Origin: Conexibacter sp. CPCC 205762
GTDB lineage: Bacteria > Actinomycetota > Thermoleophilia > Solirubrobacterales > Solirubrobacteraceae
Assembly (NCBI RefSeq): GCF_030646155.1
Contig: NZ_JAUTDN010000023.1
Coordinates: forward strand, 20,321-84,320
DNA length: 64,000 nucleotides
Reading direction: 5' to 3'
Below are positions 40,981 to 48,980 of this stretch, one piece after another. Each line of letters opens with the position of its first letter. Within the stretch, counting starts at the first letter, position 1. The notes under the pieces were generated by a model, which worked only from the letters and a program-made list of their open reading frames with translations, searched no databases and was not told the origin of the DNA. Both the position numbers and the translations under genes were made by a program.

Positions 40981-41766
40981 ATGACGACCGAACTCCACGC
41001 CGCGCCGCCGTCGACCGACGAGCTGTTCGCGATCCTGCTGGCGCGCGACCTGCGCCCCGAGGACCGCACGATCATGGTCGGCGCGAACATGCCGATGGCG
41101 CGCGCCGCCGCCGTGCTCGCCAACCTCACGACGCACCCCGACGCGCGCATCCTGATCGGGCTCGGCGTGCAGTCGCTCGGCGGCGGCGTCCCGCCGCCGG
41201 CCGTCCACCCGTTCGTCTTCGACCCGCGCACGCTCGCGGCCGAGGCGCTGATGTTCCAGGGGCGGATCTTCGACGACGTCAGCCGGCCGGACGTCTTCTT
41301 CGTCGGCGGCCTGCAGCTCGACCGGCGCGGCAACCTCAACCTCTTCGGGATCCCCGACGGCAACGGCGGCTGGAAGATGCGCGGGCCGGGCTCGATCGCG
41401 CTGGCGACGATGAGCACCAACTGCCGCGGCTACTACGTCGTGATGCCGAGCCACGACCCGCGCACGTTCGTGGAGAGAGTGGCGCTGATCTCGGCGCTCG
41501 GCGACCGGACCGAGCGGGCGCGGCTGAGACTGCCCGGCGGCGGGATCCGCCTCGTGCTCTCCCCGCTCGGCGTCTTCGCGTTGGACGAGGCGGGCGAGCT
41601 GCAGGTCCGCAGCCTCCACGCGGGCGTGACGCCGGAGCAGGTGCGCGCCGCGACCGGCTTCCCGCTGGAGGTCCCCGACGACGTCCCGACGACGCCGCCG
41701 CCGACGGCGGCCGAGCTGGCGACGCTGCGCGAGCGGGTCGACGTCGACGGCACGCTGCGGGCGTGA
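40981..41766 (+). CDS. CoA-transferase family I, beta subunit (IpdB-like)
   Basis: A 261-residue partner of the preceding subunit. TIMVGANMPMARAAAVLANLT, VFFVGGLQLDRRGNLNLFGI, WKMRGPGSIALATMST and LSPLGVFALDEAGELQVRSLHAGVTPEQVRAATGFPL regions follow the IpdB/glutaconate-CoA-transferase beta pattern. A clear catalytic SENG glutamate of true CoA transferases is not visible, which agrees better with an IpdAB-type hydrolase. Its stop overlaps the GTG of the next gene (GTGA). Confidence 0.84.
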   Translation: MTTELHAAPPSTDELFAILLARDLRPEDRTIMVGANMPMARAAAVLANLTTHPDARILIGLGVQSLGGGVPPPAVHPFVFDPRTLAAEALMFQGRIFDDVSRPDVFFVGGLQLDRRGNLNLFGIPDGNGGWKMRGPGSIALATMSTNCRGYYVVMPSHDPRTFVERVALISALGDRTERARLRLPGGGIRLVLSPLGVFALDEAGELQVRSLHAGVTPEQVRAATGFPLEVPDDVPTTPPPTAAELATLRERVDVDGTLRA

Positions 41767-42407
41767 GCGGCGCGCGGCGTCCCGTCGGCGAGGCGGCCGG
41801 CGCGCCCGGCGCGGCCGACGCGCCCGATGCGGCCGATGCGGCCGATGCGGCAGACGCGCCGACGCGCCGCCCCCGGATCGCGCCGGTCGCGGCGCCGGAC
41901 GCGGAGCAGGCGGCGGCGCTGGCGAAGGCGCTGCCGCGCACCGACGGCAGCCCGCTGAACGTCTTCGCGACGCTCGCGCACGCGCCGCGCCTGCTGAGAC
42001 GGGTCAACGCGCTCGGCGGCTACTTCGCCGTCCACGGCCGCATCTCGCCGCGCGACCGCGAGCTGGTCGTGCTGCGCGTCGCCGGCCGCACCGGCAGCGC
42101 CTACGAGGCCGCCCACCACCGCGCGATCGGCGCCTCCGCCGGGCTCGTGCCGGCGGAGGTCGAGGCGGCGCTCGACGGCGACAGCGCGCACCCGTGGGCG
42201 CCGGCCGACGCCGCGCTGCTGCACGCGACCGACGAGCTGGTCCTGCGGCGCACCGTCGGCGACGCGACCTGGACGCGGCTGCGCGCCACGCGCGACGAGC
42301 ACGAGCTGCTGGAGCTGCTCGTGCTGGCCGGCTTCTACGCGCTGCTCGCCGGCGTCATCGACGCCGCCGGCATCGAGCTCGATCCGCTGCCGCCGCGCAC
42401 GGGGTGA
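41763..42407 (+). CDS. Carboxymuconolactone decarboxylase/AhpD-like protein lacking redox cysteines
   Basis: A 214-residue, mostly helical protein. The domain segment SPRDRELVVLRVAGRTGSAYEAAHHRAIG keeps the Glu and His positions of the CMD/AhpD family but has no CxxC pair, so a peroxidase role is unlikely; decarboxylase or lyase activity is possible. The N-terminus carries DAADAADAADAP from a tandem 9-base repeat (about 41826-41850). GTG 41763 overlaps the IpdB-like stop, so it forms one unit with the IpdAB-like pair. Confidence 0.8.
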   Translation: MSGARRPVGEAAGAPGAADAPDAADAADAADAPTRRPRIAPVAAPDAEQAAALAKALPRTDGSPLNVFATLAHAPRLLRRVNALGGYFAVHGRISPRDRELVVLRVAGRTGSAYEAAHHRAIGASAGLVPAEVEAALDGDSAHPWAPADAALLHATDELVLRRTVGDATWTRLRATRDEHELLELLVLAGFYALLAGVIDAAGIELDPLPPRTG

Positions 42408-42443
42408 GCGGCGGCGGGGCTCGGGTGCGCGCCGAGTCGTCGG

Positions 42444-42713
42444 TCAGGCTGGCGGCGGAAGCGGGATCTCCGGCGCCGGAGACGTGTGAGGACGGAGCAC
42501 GATTCCGAACTCTGCTCTCAGCGCCTCGGCGACGGCCCAGAGCTGCCCGACGGTCGGGTTCGTGCGGCCTGCCTCGAGGTTCGAGATGTACGGCGCGGTG
42601 ACCTGAAGCCGCTCGGCGAGCTGCGCTTGGGTCACGCCGGCGGCCACACGAGCGGCCCTGATCGCTTCTGCGGCGACCTGGCTCGCGGCGGCGCTGCTGC
42701 TCGTCCGCGGCAA
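42444..42713 (-). CDS. XRE-family HTH regulator (HipB-like)
   Basis: An 89-residue DNA-binding protein. The HTH spans about residues 15-70: AIRAARVAAGVTQAQLAERLQVTAPYISNLEAGRTNPT region with the expected TQxxLA, and then AVAEALRAEFGI. The tail is proline-rich. No ATG precedes the domain after the upstream stop at 42719, so TTG 42713 is the likely start, five bases beyond that stop. Coupled translation with the 42719 gene is probable. It likely binds the palindrome at 43163-43176 and acts as the antitoxin-type autoregulator of the kinase trio. Confidence 0.78.
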   Translation of the reverse strand: MPRTSSSAAASQVAAEAIRAARVAAGVTQAQLAERLQVTAPYISNLEAGRTNPTVGQLWAVAEALRAEFGIVLRPHTSPAPEIPLPPPA

Positions 42714-42718
42714 CGCGA

Positions 42719-43090
42719 CTAGGCCGCCGACGTGGTGCTCGCGCCGCTGATCCTGGTGAAGGGCGGCGGGGCTGGGATGGAGGGACGAGCAGCCGTGGGC
42801 GTCGCGGGCGGCTGCTCGGCGGGATTCGTATCCGCGAGCACGTGCGCGACGAGGTCGCCCGCACGGAACGCGCCCGGCAGGTTGCGTGCCCACGCCTCAG
42901 CATCGTCGGCCAGGTGGATCTGGCGTCCGGTGACCGCGTCGACGACTGGCAGCTGGTGGTCGAGGACTCCGTGCTTGTCGACGATCGAGACCGTGCGGCG
43001 TCCATCGGCGAAGACCATGGCGCACACCGCCCAGCCAGAGCGACCGGACTCTTCGTCGTACACGGGGGTTCGGATCTCGACGACCACCAC
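42719..43090 (-). CDS. Unknown 123-residue protein between a HipA-like kinase and an XRE regulator
   Basis: I do not recognise this protein. Residues 1-90 look alpha/beta: VVVEIRTPVYDEESGRSGWAVCAMVFADG, IVDKHGVLDHQLPVVD, HLADDAEAWARNLPGAFRAGDLVAHVL. Residues 90-123 are Pro/Ala/Ser-rich and probably disordered. GTG 43090 has an excellent GGAGG (43099-43103) eight bases upstream, which makes translation credible. It lies 101 bases after the kinase gene and five before the XRE start. By analogy with the HipS member of tripartite HipBST systems it could be a kinase inhibitor; this is inference. Confidence 0.7.
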   Translation of the reverse strand: MVVVEIRTPVYDEESGRSGWAVCAMVFADGRRTVSIVDKHGVLDHQLPVVDAVTGRQIHLADDAEAWARNLPGAFRAGDLVAHVLADTNPAEQPPATPTAARPSIPAPPPFTRISGASTTSAA

Positions 43091-43162
43091 GCTCGGTGCC
43101 TCCTTCGGCTGTCCATCTGATCGGCGAGCTCCCCTCGTCGACCATTAGCTCTTGAGTAAACT

Positions 43163-43176
43163 ACCCGAAATCGGGT
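43163..43176. promoter_or_regulatory. Palindrome ACCCGA-AA-TCGGGT, putative XRE operator
   Basis: A perfect 6+6 inverted repeat around AA, 73 bases upstream of the GTG of the 42719-43090 gene and just after the kinase gene. AT-rich bases follow on the transcribed side (AGTTTACTCAAGAGCTAAT), a likely promoter. Size and symmetry suit an XRE/HipB dimer and point to autoregulation of the small gene and the XRE gene. Confidence 0.6.
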
Positions 43177-43191
43177 CTCATCGTGCGCCGC

Positions 43192-43947
43192 TCAGAAGTC
43201 GCCGGGCAGCGGAAGTACGCGCTTGGACAGCATCTTGCGCGCTCGATCGCTGAACGCTGCGAACCGATCTGCCGCAAGGAAGTCCTTGAGTCCGTGGAAC
43301 GCGTCGCCGTCGACGAGCGAGTCGAGCGTCATCTGCTCGCCTCTCGTGAGGCTTGTCTCATTGCAGCGGCGACGGTGCGCGAGGAACTCGGACGCGTTGG
43401 AACGGTCGTTCGGTCGTGCGAACGCGAACGCGTTGTCGATCAGCGCGAGCCGGCGTCGTCTCGGGTCGAAGCGAAGATTGGCGCGATGGCGGTCCTGCTG
43501 TCCGATGAGGGCGTCCCAGAACGCCGCGGCATGCGCCTGGTCCTTCGCCTCGATCGCCCCGGCCCAGTCGGGCCAGCCGTCGCGCCAGTTGACGAGGACG
43601 CCGCCACCGACGCCGGGGACGTCGCGCAGGACGGCTGTGGGCACCATGCGTTCCCAGCGATCGCCGAGCGCATAGGCGAGGCGCCAGGCGACCACCTCGT
43701 GAACGGGTGCCTCTGATGGATCTTGCTGGTAGTGGCCGCACGTCGGGGAGGACTGGCCCGCGAACGGCTTGAATATCGCCTGACGCCCTGACTCGAACGT
43801 CACATGGAAGGTCAGGCTGGCACCTGGGTTGCTGGTGCTGTTGGGAGAGGCGGCTTCGATCGGCTCTCGCAGCATCGACTGCACGCGATGCGGCCGCTCA
43901 ATGTACTGCTCACGACCGACGCTTCCGAACGCAAACGTTTTGAGCAT
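43192..43947 (-). CDS. Short HipA-like / PI3-PI4-kinase-like protein kinase
   Basis: A 251-residue kinase-fold protein. AIFKPFAG (Lys60) is the nucleotide-binding lysine strand. HEVVAWRLAYALG (Glu84) is the partner helix, VPTAVLRDV follows, and GQQDRHRANLRF holds the catalytic Asp152 and Asn157. LIDNAFAF holds the metal Asp171. The pattern matches HipA-type and actinobacterial SCO1664-like kinases. It lacks the N-terminal HipA subdomain, as HipT does. The gene is less GC-rich than its neighbours. ATG 43947 has only a weak ribosome site. Targets could include an aminoacyl-tRNA synthetase, as for HipA/HipT; this is inferred. Confidence 0.78.
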   Translation of the reverse strand: MLKTFAFGSVGREQYIERPHRVQSMLREPIEAASPNSTSNPGASLTFHVTFESGRQAIFKPFAGQSSPTCGHYQQDPSEAPVHEVVAWRLAYALGDRWERMVPTAVLRDVPGVGGGVLVNWRDGWPDWAGAIEAKDQAHAAAFWDALIGQQDRHRANLRFDPRRRRLALIDNAFAFARPNDRSNASEFLAHRRRCNETSLTRGEQMTLDSLVDGDAFHGLKDFLAADRFAAFSDRARKMLSKRVLPLPGDF

Positions 43948-43982
43948 ATGCAGCTACGTCCTGCCGGTGGATCCGGGCTGCT

Positions 43983-44987
43983 CTAGTCGAAGCTGAGCAC
44001 CAGCTTGCCGGTCGCCTGACGCGACTCGATCAGCTTGTGCGCGCGGGCGGCCTCGGCGACCGGGAGGATCGTCACGCGCGGGCGCAGGCGGCCGTCGAGC
44101 AGGCGCTCCTGGATCGCGTCGAAGGCGCGCTGCGGCTCGGCCGGGTCCTGCTCGGCGACGCGCGCGACGACGAAGCCGCTGATCGTCTGGCCGCGTGGCA
44201 TCAGCGCGCGCGTGTCGAGCGTCGCCGGCTGCTGGCTGGCGGAGCCGACGACGACGTAGCGGCCGTTGAAGGCGAGCGCGCGCAGGCTGGCCGCGAACAG
44301 CGGGCCGCCGACGCCGTCGAGCACCACGTCGGCGCCGCGACCGCCGGTCGCCTCCCGCACCGCCGCGGTCAGCGCCTGCGGGTCCGGCGCCAGCGCGAGC
44401 GCGGCGCCGTGCTCGCGCGCGACGGTTCGCTTCGCCTCCGTCGAGGCGGTCGCGATCACCGTCGCGCCGGCCTCGGCGGCGAGCTGCACGCAGAGGCCGC
44501 CGAGACCGCCGCCGGCGGCGTGCACGAGCACCGTCTCGCCGCGCGCGAGACGGCCGTAGCGGTGGACGGCGTACCAGCCGGTGACGCCCTGCGTGAAGAG
44601 CGCCGCGGCGTCGTGCAGCGAGACCCCGTCGGCGACCGCGTAGACGCGCTCGCGCGGGACGACGACGTGGTCGGCGTAGCCGCCGCCGTGCTCGGTGAAG
44701 GCGACGACGCGGCTGCCCGGCGGCGGCCCGCCGGCGGGCCCCGCGACGACGCGGCCGGCGACCTCGAAGCCGGGCGTGAACGACAGCGGCTGGTCGCGGC
44801 GGTACTCGCCGCGGCGCACCATCGTGTCGGCGAAGTTGACGCCGATCGCCGCGACCGCGACGTGCACGTCGTCGTCGCCGCGCGGCGGCAGCGGCCCGGT
44901 CGTCCAGCGCAGCTCGGCGGGGGCGCCGAAGCGGCGCAGCGCGACGAGCCGGCGCTCGGCCGGCCCGCTGGTCGTCGTCTCGGCCAT
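43983..44987 (-). CDS. NADPH:quinone oxidoreductase-like MDR protein
   Basis: A 334-residue zinc-free medium-chain reductase. It has the QOR pattern: IGVNFADTMVRRGEY, TPGFEVAGRVV, VHAAGGGLGGLCVQLAAEAGATVIATAST for NADPH, DVVLDGVGGPLFAASLRAL, and the closing ATGKLVLSFD. No catalytic-zinc cysteines are present. ATG 44987 has GGTGGA nine bases upstream and is preferred to GTG 44999. It could reduce quinones or enones, or act as an enoyl reductase. It is divergent from the acyl-CoA ligase at 45107. Confidence 0.89.
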   Translation of the reverse strand: MAETTTSGPAERRLVALRRFGAPAELRWTTGPLPPRGDDDVHVAVAAIGVNFADTMVRRGEYRRDQPLSFTPGFEVAGRVVAGPAGGPPPGSRVVAFTEHGGGYADHVVVPRERVYAVADGVSLHDAAALFTQGVTGWYAVHRYGRLARGETVLVHAAGGGLGGLCVQLAAEAGATVIATASTEAKRTVAREHGAALALAPDPQALTAAVREATGGRGADVVLDGVGGPLFAASLRALAFNGRYVVVGSASQQPATLDTRALMPRGQTISGFVVARVAEQDPAEPQRAFDAIQERLLDGRLRPRVTILPVAEAARAHKLIESRQATGKLVLSFD

Positions 44988-45025
44988 CGTGGGATCCACC
45001 CTCGCAGAGGCGGCCCGCCGCGACG

Positions 45026-45043
45026 ACTAGCGCTCCCGACAGG
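45026..45043 (+). promoter_or_regulatory. ACTAGC-N6-GACAGG element, 64 bases before ligase start
   Basis: The left half ACTAGC and following GCTCCCGAC match the element at 47638 (ACTAGC GCTTCC GAC) in 14 of the first 15 bases. Its end lies 64 bases upstream of ATG 45107, the same distance as in two other acyl-CoA units. The right half is degenerate. Confidence 0.5.
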
Positions 45044-45106
45044 TCGCGCGCGGCGCGATCCCGGCGATCCTGACCGGCGAGCTGCACGACGAGCGGGAGG
45101 AGCGAG

Positions 45107-46804
45107 ATGACGAGCGCCAGTGACGACGCAAGCGGGCCGGCGACGGCGATCGACGTCAGCTCGCTGCACGGCCGCCGTGCGCTGCAGCGGTGGGAGCGGG
45201 TCAGCGTCGGCGACGTCTTCGAGCGGCTGACGTGGAGCTATCCGGAGAAGGACGCGATCGTCGCGTGGGAGGGCGCGTGCGCCGACCCGGCGCTGCGGCG
45301 CGTCAGCTACCGCGAGGCCGACGCGCTCGCCAACCGGATCGCCAACGCGCTGCTGGCGCGCGGGCTGCGGCGCGGCGACCGCGTGCTGCTGTTCTGCGAG
45401 AACTCGGTCGAGGCCTACCTGACGAAGTTCGGGATCGCGAAGGCGGGGCTGACCTGCGTCCCGGTCAATCCGCTGATGGCGCCCGACGTCGTCGCGCACC
45501 TGATCGAGCGGACCGAGCCGCGCTTCACGCTCGTCGACGCCGAGCTGTGGCCACGCGCCGCACCGGCCTTCGCGGCGCGCGGCCTGACGCCCGACGTGAC
45601 GATCGAGATCGGCGGCGCGGCCGTCGCCGGCAGCATCCCGTTCGCCGCCTTCCACGCCGATGCGCCCGCGCACGAGCCGCAGGTCGAGATCCACGGCGAC
45701 GACATCTGGGAGATCGTCTTCACCTCCGGCACGACCGCGCTGCCGAAGGGCGTGATGGTCTCGCACAGCTACAGCCACCTCGCCGCCTACTCGTTCGCGC
45801 TGACGCTGACGCGCGGGCTGCGGATCGAGTGCGACCTGAAGCTGTGCGCCTTCCTGCCGCTGATCTACCACATCGCCGACCAGATCTTCAGCCTGCCGGC
45901 GTTCCTCTCCGGCGGCACGCTCGTGATCGGCCGCGGCTACGACCCGCGACAGGTCGCCGCCGCGATCACGAAGGAGCGCGCGACGGCGCTGTGGGCCGGT
46001 TCGCCGGCGATGCTCGGCGAGCTCGTCGGCGTGCTCGAGCGCGAGCCGCTGACGCACGACCTGCGCAGCCTCACGACGGCCGTCTACGGCTGGACGGCGG
46101 CGCCCCCCGGCCTCGTCGCGGCGCTCAAGCGCCACTGCGGCGAGCAGCTGGTGCTGTGCGAGATCCTCGGCCAGACCGAGGCGATCTCCTGCCACCGCTT
46201 CTGGCCGGACAAGTGGCTGGACCTCTTCCACCGGACGGCGCCCGAGCACAACTACGTCGGCGTGCCGAACCCGCTGCTGGCGGCCGACGTCGTCGACCAC
46301 GAGGGCCGCTCGCTGCGCGACCGTCCCGGCGTCCCCGGCGAGGTCGTCTACCGCTCGCCGGTCGTGACCGCCGGCTACTACCGCGACGAGGAGGCGACGC
46401 GCGCCGCCTTCCGCGACGGCTGGTTTCACTCCGGCGACGTCTGCGTCTACGACGACGACGGCCTGCGGATCATGGTCGACCGCTCCAAGGACATCGTCAA
46501 GTCGGGTGGCGAGAACGTCTCCAGCCTGCGCGTCGAGGCGGTCCTGCACCAGCATCCCGGCGTCGCGAAGGCGGCCGTCGTGGGGCTGCCGCACGAGCGC
46601 TGGGGCGAGGCCGTGACCGCCTTCGTGGTCCCCGCCGCCGGCGCCGAGCTCGACCCCGAGGCGCTGATCGCCTGGAGCCGCGAGACGCTCGCCGGCTTCG
46701 AGGCGCCCAAGCGCGTCGTGCTGGTCGAGCAGCTGCCGGTGACCGTCGGCGGCAAGGTCCTCAAGTACGCGCTGCGCGCCGAGAACAAGGAGCTGTACGC
46801 ATGA
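45107..46804 (+). CDS. AMP-binding acyl-CoA synthetase/ligase
   Basis: A 565-residue ANL ligase. The P-loop is FTSGTTALPKGVMVSH (about residue 205). EILGQTEAIS is the adenine loop; GWFHSGDVCVYDDDGL and MVDRSKDIVKSGGENVSSLRVE come next, and LPVTVGGKVLKYALR gives the catalytic lysine. ATG 45107 follows GGGAGGAG. It overlaps the first MaoC-type hydratase gene by ATGA and forms a unit with both hydratases. Probably activates an acid that is then dehydrogenated and hydrated by nearby enzymes. Confidence 0.9.
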   Translation: MTSASDDASGPATAIDVSSLHGRRALQRWERVSVGDVFERLTWSYPEKDAIVAWEGACADPALRRVSYREADALANRIANALLARGLRRGDRVLLFCENSVEAYLTKFGIAKAGLTCVPVNPLMAPDVVAHLIERTEPRFTLVDAELWPRAAPAFAARGLTPDVTIEIGGAAVAGSIPFAAFHADAPAHEPQVEIHGDDIWEIVFTSGTTALPKGVMVSHSYSHLAAYSFALTLTRGLRIECDLKLCAFLPLIYHIADQIFSLPAFLSGGTLVIGRGYDPRQVAAAITKERATALWAGSPAMLGELVGVLEREPLTHDLRSLTTAVYGWTAAPPGLVAALKRHCGEQLVLCEILGQTEAISCHRFWPDKWLDLFHRTAPEHNYVGVPNPLLAADVVDHEGRSLRDRPGVPGEVVYRSPVVTAGYYRDEEATRAAFRDGWFHSGDVCVYDDDGLRIMVDRSKDIVKSGGENVSSLRVEAVLHQHPGVAKAAVVGLPHERWGEAVTAFVVPAAGAELDPEALIAWSRETLAGFEAPKRVVLVEQLPVTVGGKVLKYALRAENKELYA

Positions 46805-47244
46805 CGGACGCGATCGACGACGCCCCCGCCCTCTCCGCGATCACCTACGACGAGCTGGTCGTCGGGAAGCGGATCGGGCCGTTCGAGGAGCGGGTGACGG
46901 CCGACCTGGCCGGGCGCCTCGCCGGCCCGATCGGCGAACCGAGGACGGTCGCGGCGGCGCCGCCGGCGGTCTTCCCGGTGCTGTTCCTGCGCGCGCTGCG
47001 GCGCGGGCTCGGCGGCATCCCCGCGGGCGGGATCCTCGCCAAGCAGGAGCTGGAGTTCCACGCGCCGCTGGCGGTCGGGACGACGGCGCAGGTGACGATG
47101 TGGATCGGCGCCAAGGAGGTCCGCCGCGAGCGGCCGTTCGTGACCGTCGAGTTCGACGTGCGCGACGCGCACGGCGTCCAGGCGGTCAGCGGGCGCAAGG
47201 TGATCGTGTGGCCCACGGGCCCCGGACAGGAGGCGGGCAGATGA
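46801..47244 (+). CDS. MaoC/FAS1-type dehydratase subunit, N-terminal type
   Basis: A 147-residue hot-dog-fold protein: YDELVVGKRIGPFEERVTADL at the start, then GGILAKQELEFHAPLAVGTTAQVTMWIGAKEV, typical of FAS1-like dehydratases that form heterodimers with a MaoC subunit carrying the catalytic Asp/His. No catalytic hydratase motif is seen in this subunit. It is joined by ATGA to the ligase before it and the MaoC gene after it. It probably supports acyl-CoA binding, as in mycobacterial HadAB or ChsH1-ChsH2 pairs. Confidence 0.8.
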   Translation: MTDAIDDAPALSAITYDELVVGKRIGPFEERVTADLAGRLAGPIGEPRTVAAAPPAVFPVLFLRALRRGLGGIPAGGILAKQELEFHAPLAVGTTAQVTMWIGAKEVRRERPFVTVEFDVRDAHGVQAVSGRKVIVWPTGPGQEAGR

Positions 47245-47615
47245 GCGCGCGCGGCGAGTTCCCGAACGTGTCGGAGACGGTCACGCAGGCGTCGATCGAC
47301 GCCTACGCCGAGCTGTCGGGCGACTTCAACCCGCTCCACGTCGACCCGGTCGCGGCCGCCGCCTCCGAGTTCGGCGGGATCATCGCGCACGGCCCGATCG
47401 CGCTCCACGCCTTCCTGCGCGCGGCGACCGACTGGCTCGGCGTCGAGGCGCTGCCGCCGGGCAGCCGCGTCGCGGTCACCTACCGCGCGCCGACCCGCCC
47501 CGGCGACACGATCGGCTGCGCGCTGACCGGCGCAGCCGACGCCGACCCGCTGGAGGCGGCCTGCGTCAGCCAGGACGGCACGACGGTCGTGACGGTGCGG
47601 GCGACGCTGCCGTAG
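47241..47615 (+). CDS. MaoC-like (R)-enoyl-CoA hydratase subunit
   Basis: A 124-residue hot-dog protein with the hydratase-2 motif YAELSGDFNPLHVDPVAAAAS (catalytic Asp and His) followed by GGIIAHGPIALHAFL. The C-terminal strands VAVTYRAPTRPGDTIGC complete the fold. It overlaps the preceding FAS1-type subunit by ATGA, so the two presumably form a heteromeric enoyl-CoA hydratase acting on bulky or branched enoyl-CoA esters. Confidence 0.87.
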   Translation: MSARGEFPNVSETVTQASIDAYAELSGDFNPLHVDPVAAAASEFGGIIAHGPIALHAFLRAATDWLGVEALPPGSRVAVTYRAPTRPGDTIGCALTGAADADPLEAACVSQDGTTVVTVRATLP

Positions 47616-47637
47616 GCGGCGCGACCGCAGCACCGTC

Positions 47638-47655
47638 ACTAGCGCTTCCGACGAT
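47638..47655 (+). promoter_or_regulatory. ACTAGC-N6-GACGAT element, 63 bases before acyl-CoA dehydrogenase start
   Basis: ACTAGCGCTTCCGAC is nearly the same as the 45026 element and, reversed, shares ACTAGCGCT(N)CCG with the 16777 element. Its end is 63 bases upstream of GTG 47718. Right half poorly conserved. Confidence 0.5.
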
Positions 47656-47717
47656 GGCCGCGGGCGGCCGGCGGTCATAGGCTCGCGGCGGGAGCACGAC
47701 CGAGGAGAGCGCAGACC

Positions 47718-48980
47718 GTGGAGTTCGAGCCGACAGATCGCTGCAAGCAGCTGCTGGAGCGCGTGCGCGCCTTCATGCAGGAGCACGTCTATCCGCAGGA
47801 GCGGGAGGCGGAGGAGGCGCTCGACCGCGAGGTCGCGGCCGGCGCTCCCTACCCGGCGATCCTGCTGGAGCTGCGCGCGCGGGCGAAGGCGGAGGGGCTG
47901 TGGAACCTCTTCCTGCCCGACCCGCGCTACGGCGCGGGCCTGACGAACGCCGAGTACGGCGTCATCTGCGAGGAGCTCGGCCGCGCGACGCTCGTGGCGC
48001 CCTACGTCTTCAACTGCGCGCCGCCCGACAGCGGCAACGTGGAGATCCTCGCCGAGCACGCGACCCCGCTGCAGCGCGAGCGCTGGCTGGAGCCGCTGCT
48101 GGAGGGCGAGATCCGCTCCTGCTACGCGATGACCGAGCCCGAGACGGCCGGCTCGGACCCGACCGGGCTCGCCTGTCGCGCCCGCCTCGACGGCGACGCG
48201 TGGGTGCTCGACGGGCGCAAGTGGTGGACGACCAACGCGCTCGGCGCCCAGGTCGCGATCGTGATGGCGGTCACCGACCCCGACGCCGCCAAGCACGCGC
48301 GCGCGACGATGCTGCTGGTCCCGACCGACACGCCCGGCTTCGAGTACGTGCGGCCGCTGGCCAACCACGGCCACACCGCCGGCCCCGGCCACTGGGAGAT
48401 CGCCTTCGACGGCTGCCGCGTGCCGGCCGAGACGGCGACGCTCGGCGCCCGCGGCAGCGGCTTCAAGATCTCGCAGGACCGGCTCGGCCCCGGGCGCATC
48501 CACCACTGCATGCGCCTGATCGGGGTCGCCGAGCGGGCGCTGGAGCTGATGTGCCAGCGCGCCGCCGGGCGCGAGATGTTCGGCACGCCGCTGGCCGACC
48601 GCCAGTTCGTGCAGGAGTTCATCGCGACCTCGCGGATCGAGATCGACGCGGCCCGCCTGGTCACCTGGAACGCCGCCTGGAAGCTCGACCAGGTCGGCAA
48701 CAAGCTCGCGCGCGAGGAGCTGTCGATCACGAAGGTGCTGGTGCCGAGCATGGCGCTCGCCGTCGTCGACCGCGCGATCCAGGTGTGGGGCGGCGCCGGC
48801 GTCTCCGACGACACCCCGCTGGCGAGCATGTACCGCTACAACCGCATGCTGCGGATCGGCGACGGCGCCGACGAGGTGCACAAGCAGGTGATCGCGCGGA
48901 TGGAGCTGCGCAAGGCCGCGCAGCTGCCGGCCGACCACTACGTCCGCGACGCCTCCCAGCCGGTCGGGAGCGCGGCATGA
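47718..48980 (+). CDS. Acyl-CoA dehydrogenase (ACAD10/11-type group)
   Basis: A 420-residue flavoprotein. Beta-domain: CYAMTEPETAGSDPTGL and WVLDGRKWWTTNALG. C-terminal domain: DRLGPGRIHHCMRLIGVAERALELM, RQFVQEFIATSRIEIDAARLV, and the closing VWGGAGVSDDTPLASMYRYNRMLRIGDGADEVH region. The WWTTNA and RIHHCMR features and the linkage to an aminoglycoside-phosphotransferase-like gene are typical of the ACAD10/11-like and mycobacterial FadE36-linked group. GTG 47718 follows GAGGAG. Stop overlaps the crotonase start (ATGA). Confidence 0.91.
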   Translation: MEFEPTDRCKQLLERVRAFMQEHVYPQEREAEEALDREVAAGAPYPAILLELRARAKAEGLWNLFLPDPRYGAGLTNAEYGVICEELGRATLVAPYVFNCAPPDSGNVEILAEHATPLQRERWLEPLLEGEIRSCYAMTEPETAGSDPTGLACRARLDGDAWVLDGRKWWTTNALGAQVAIVMAVTDPDAAKHARATMLLVPTDTPGFEYVRPLANHGHTAGPGHWEIAFDGCRVPAETATLGARGSGFKISQDRLGPGRIHHCMRLIGVAERALELMCQRAAGREMFGTPLADRQFVQEFIATSRIEIDAARLVTWNAAWKLDQVGNKLAREELSITKVLVPSMALAVVDRAIQVWGGAGVSDDTPLASMYRYNRMLRIGDGADEVHKQVIARMELRKAAQLPADHYVRDASQPVGSAA

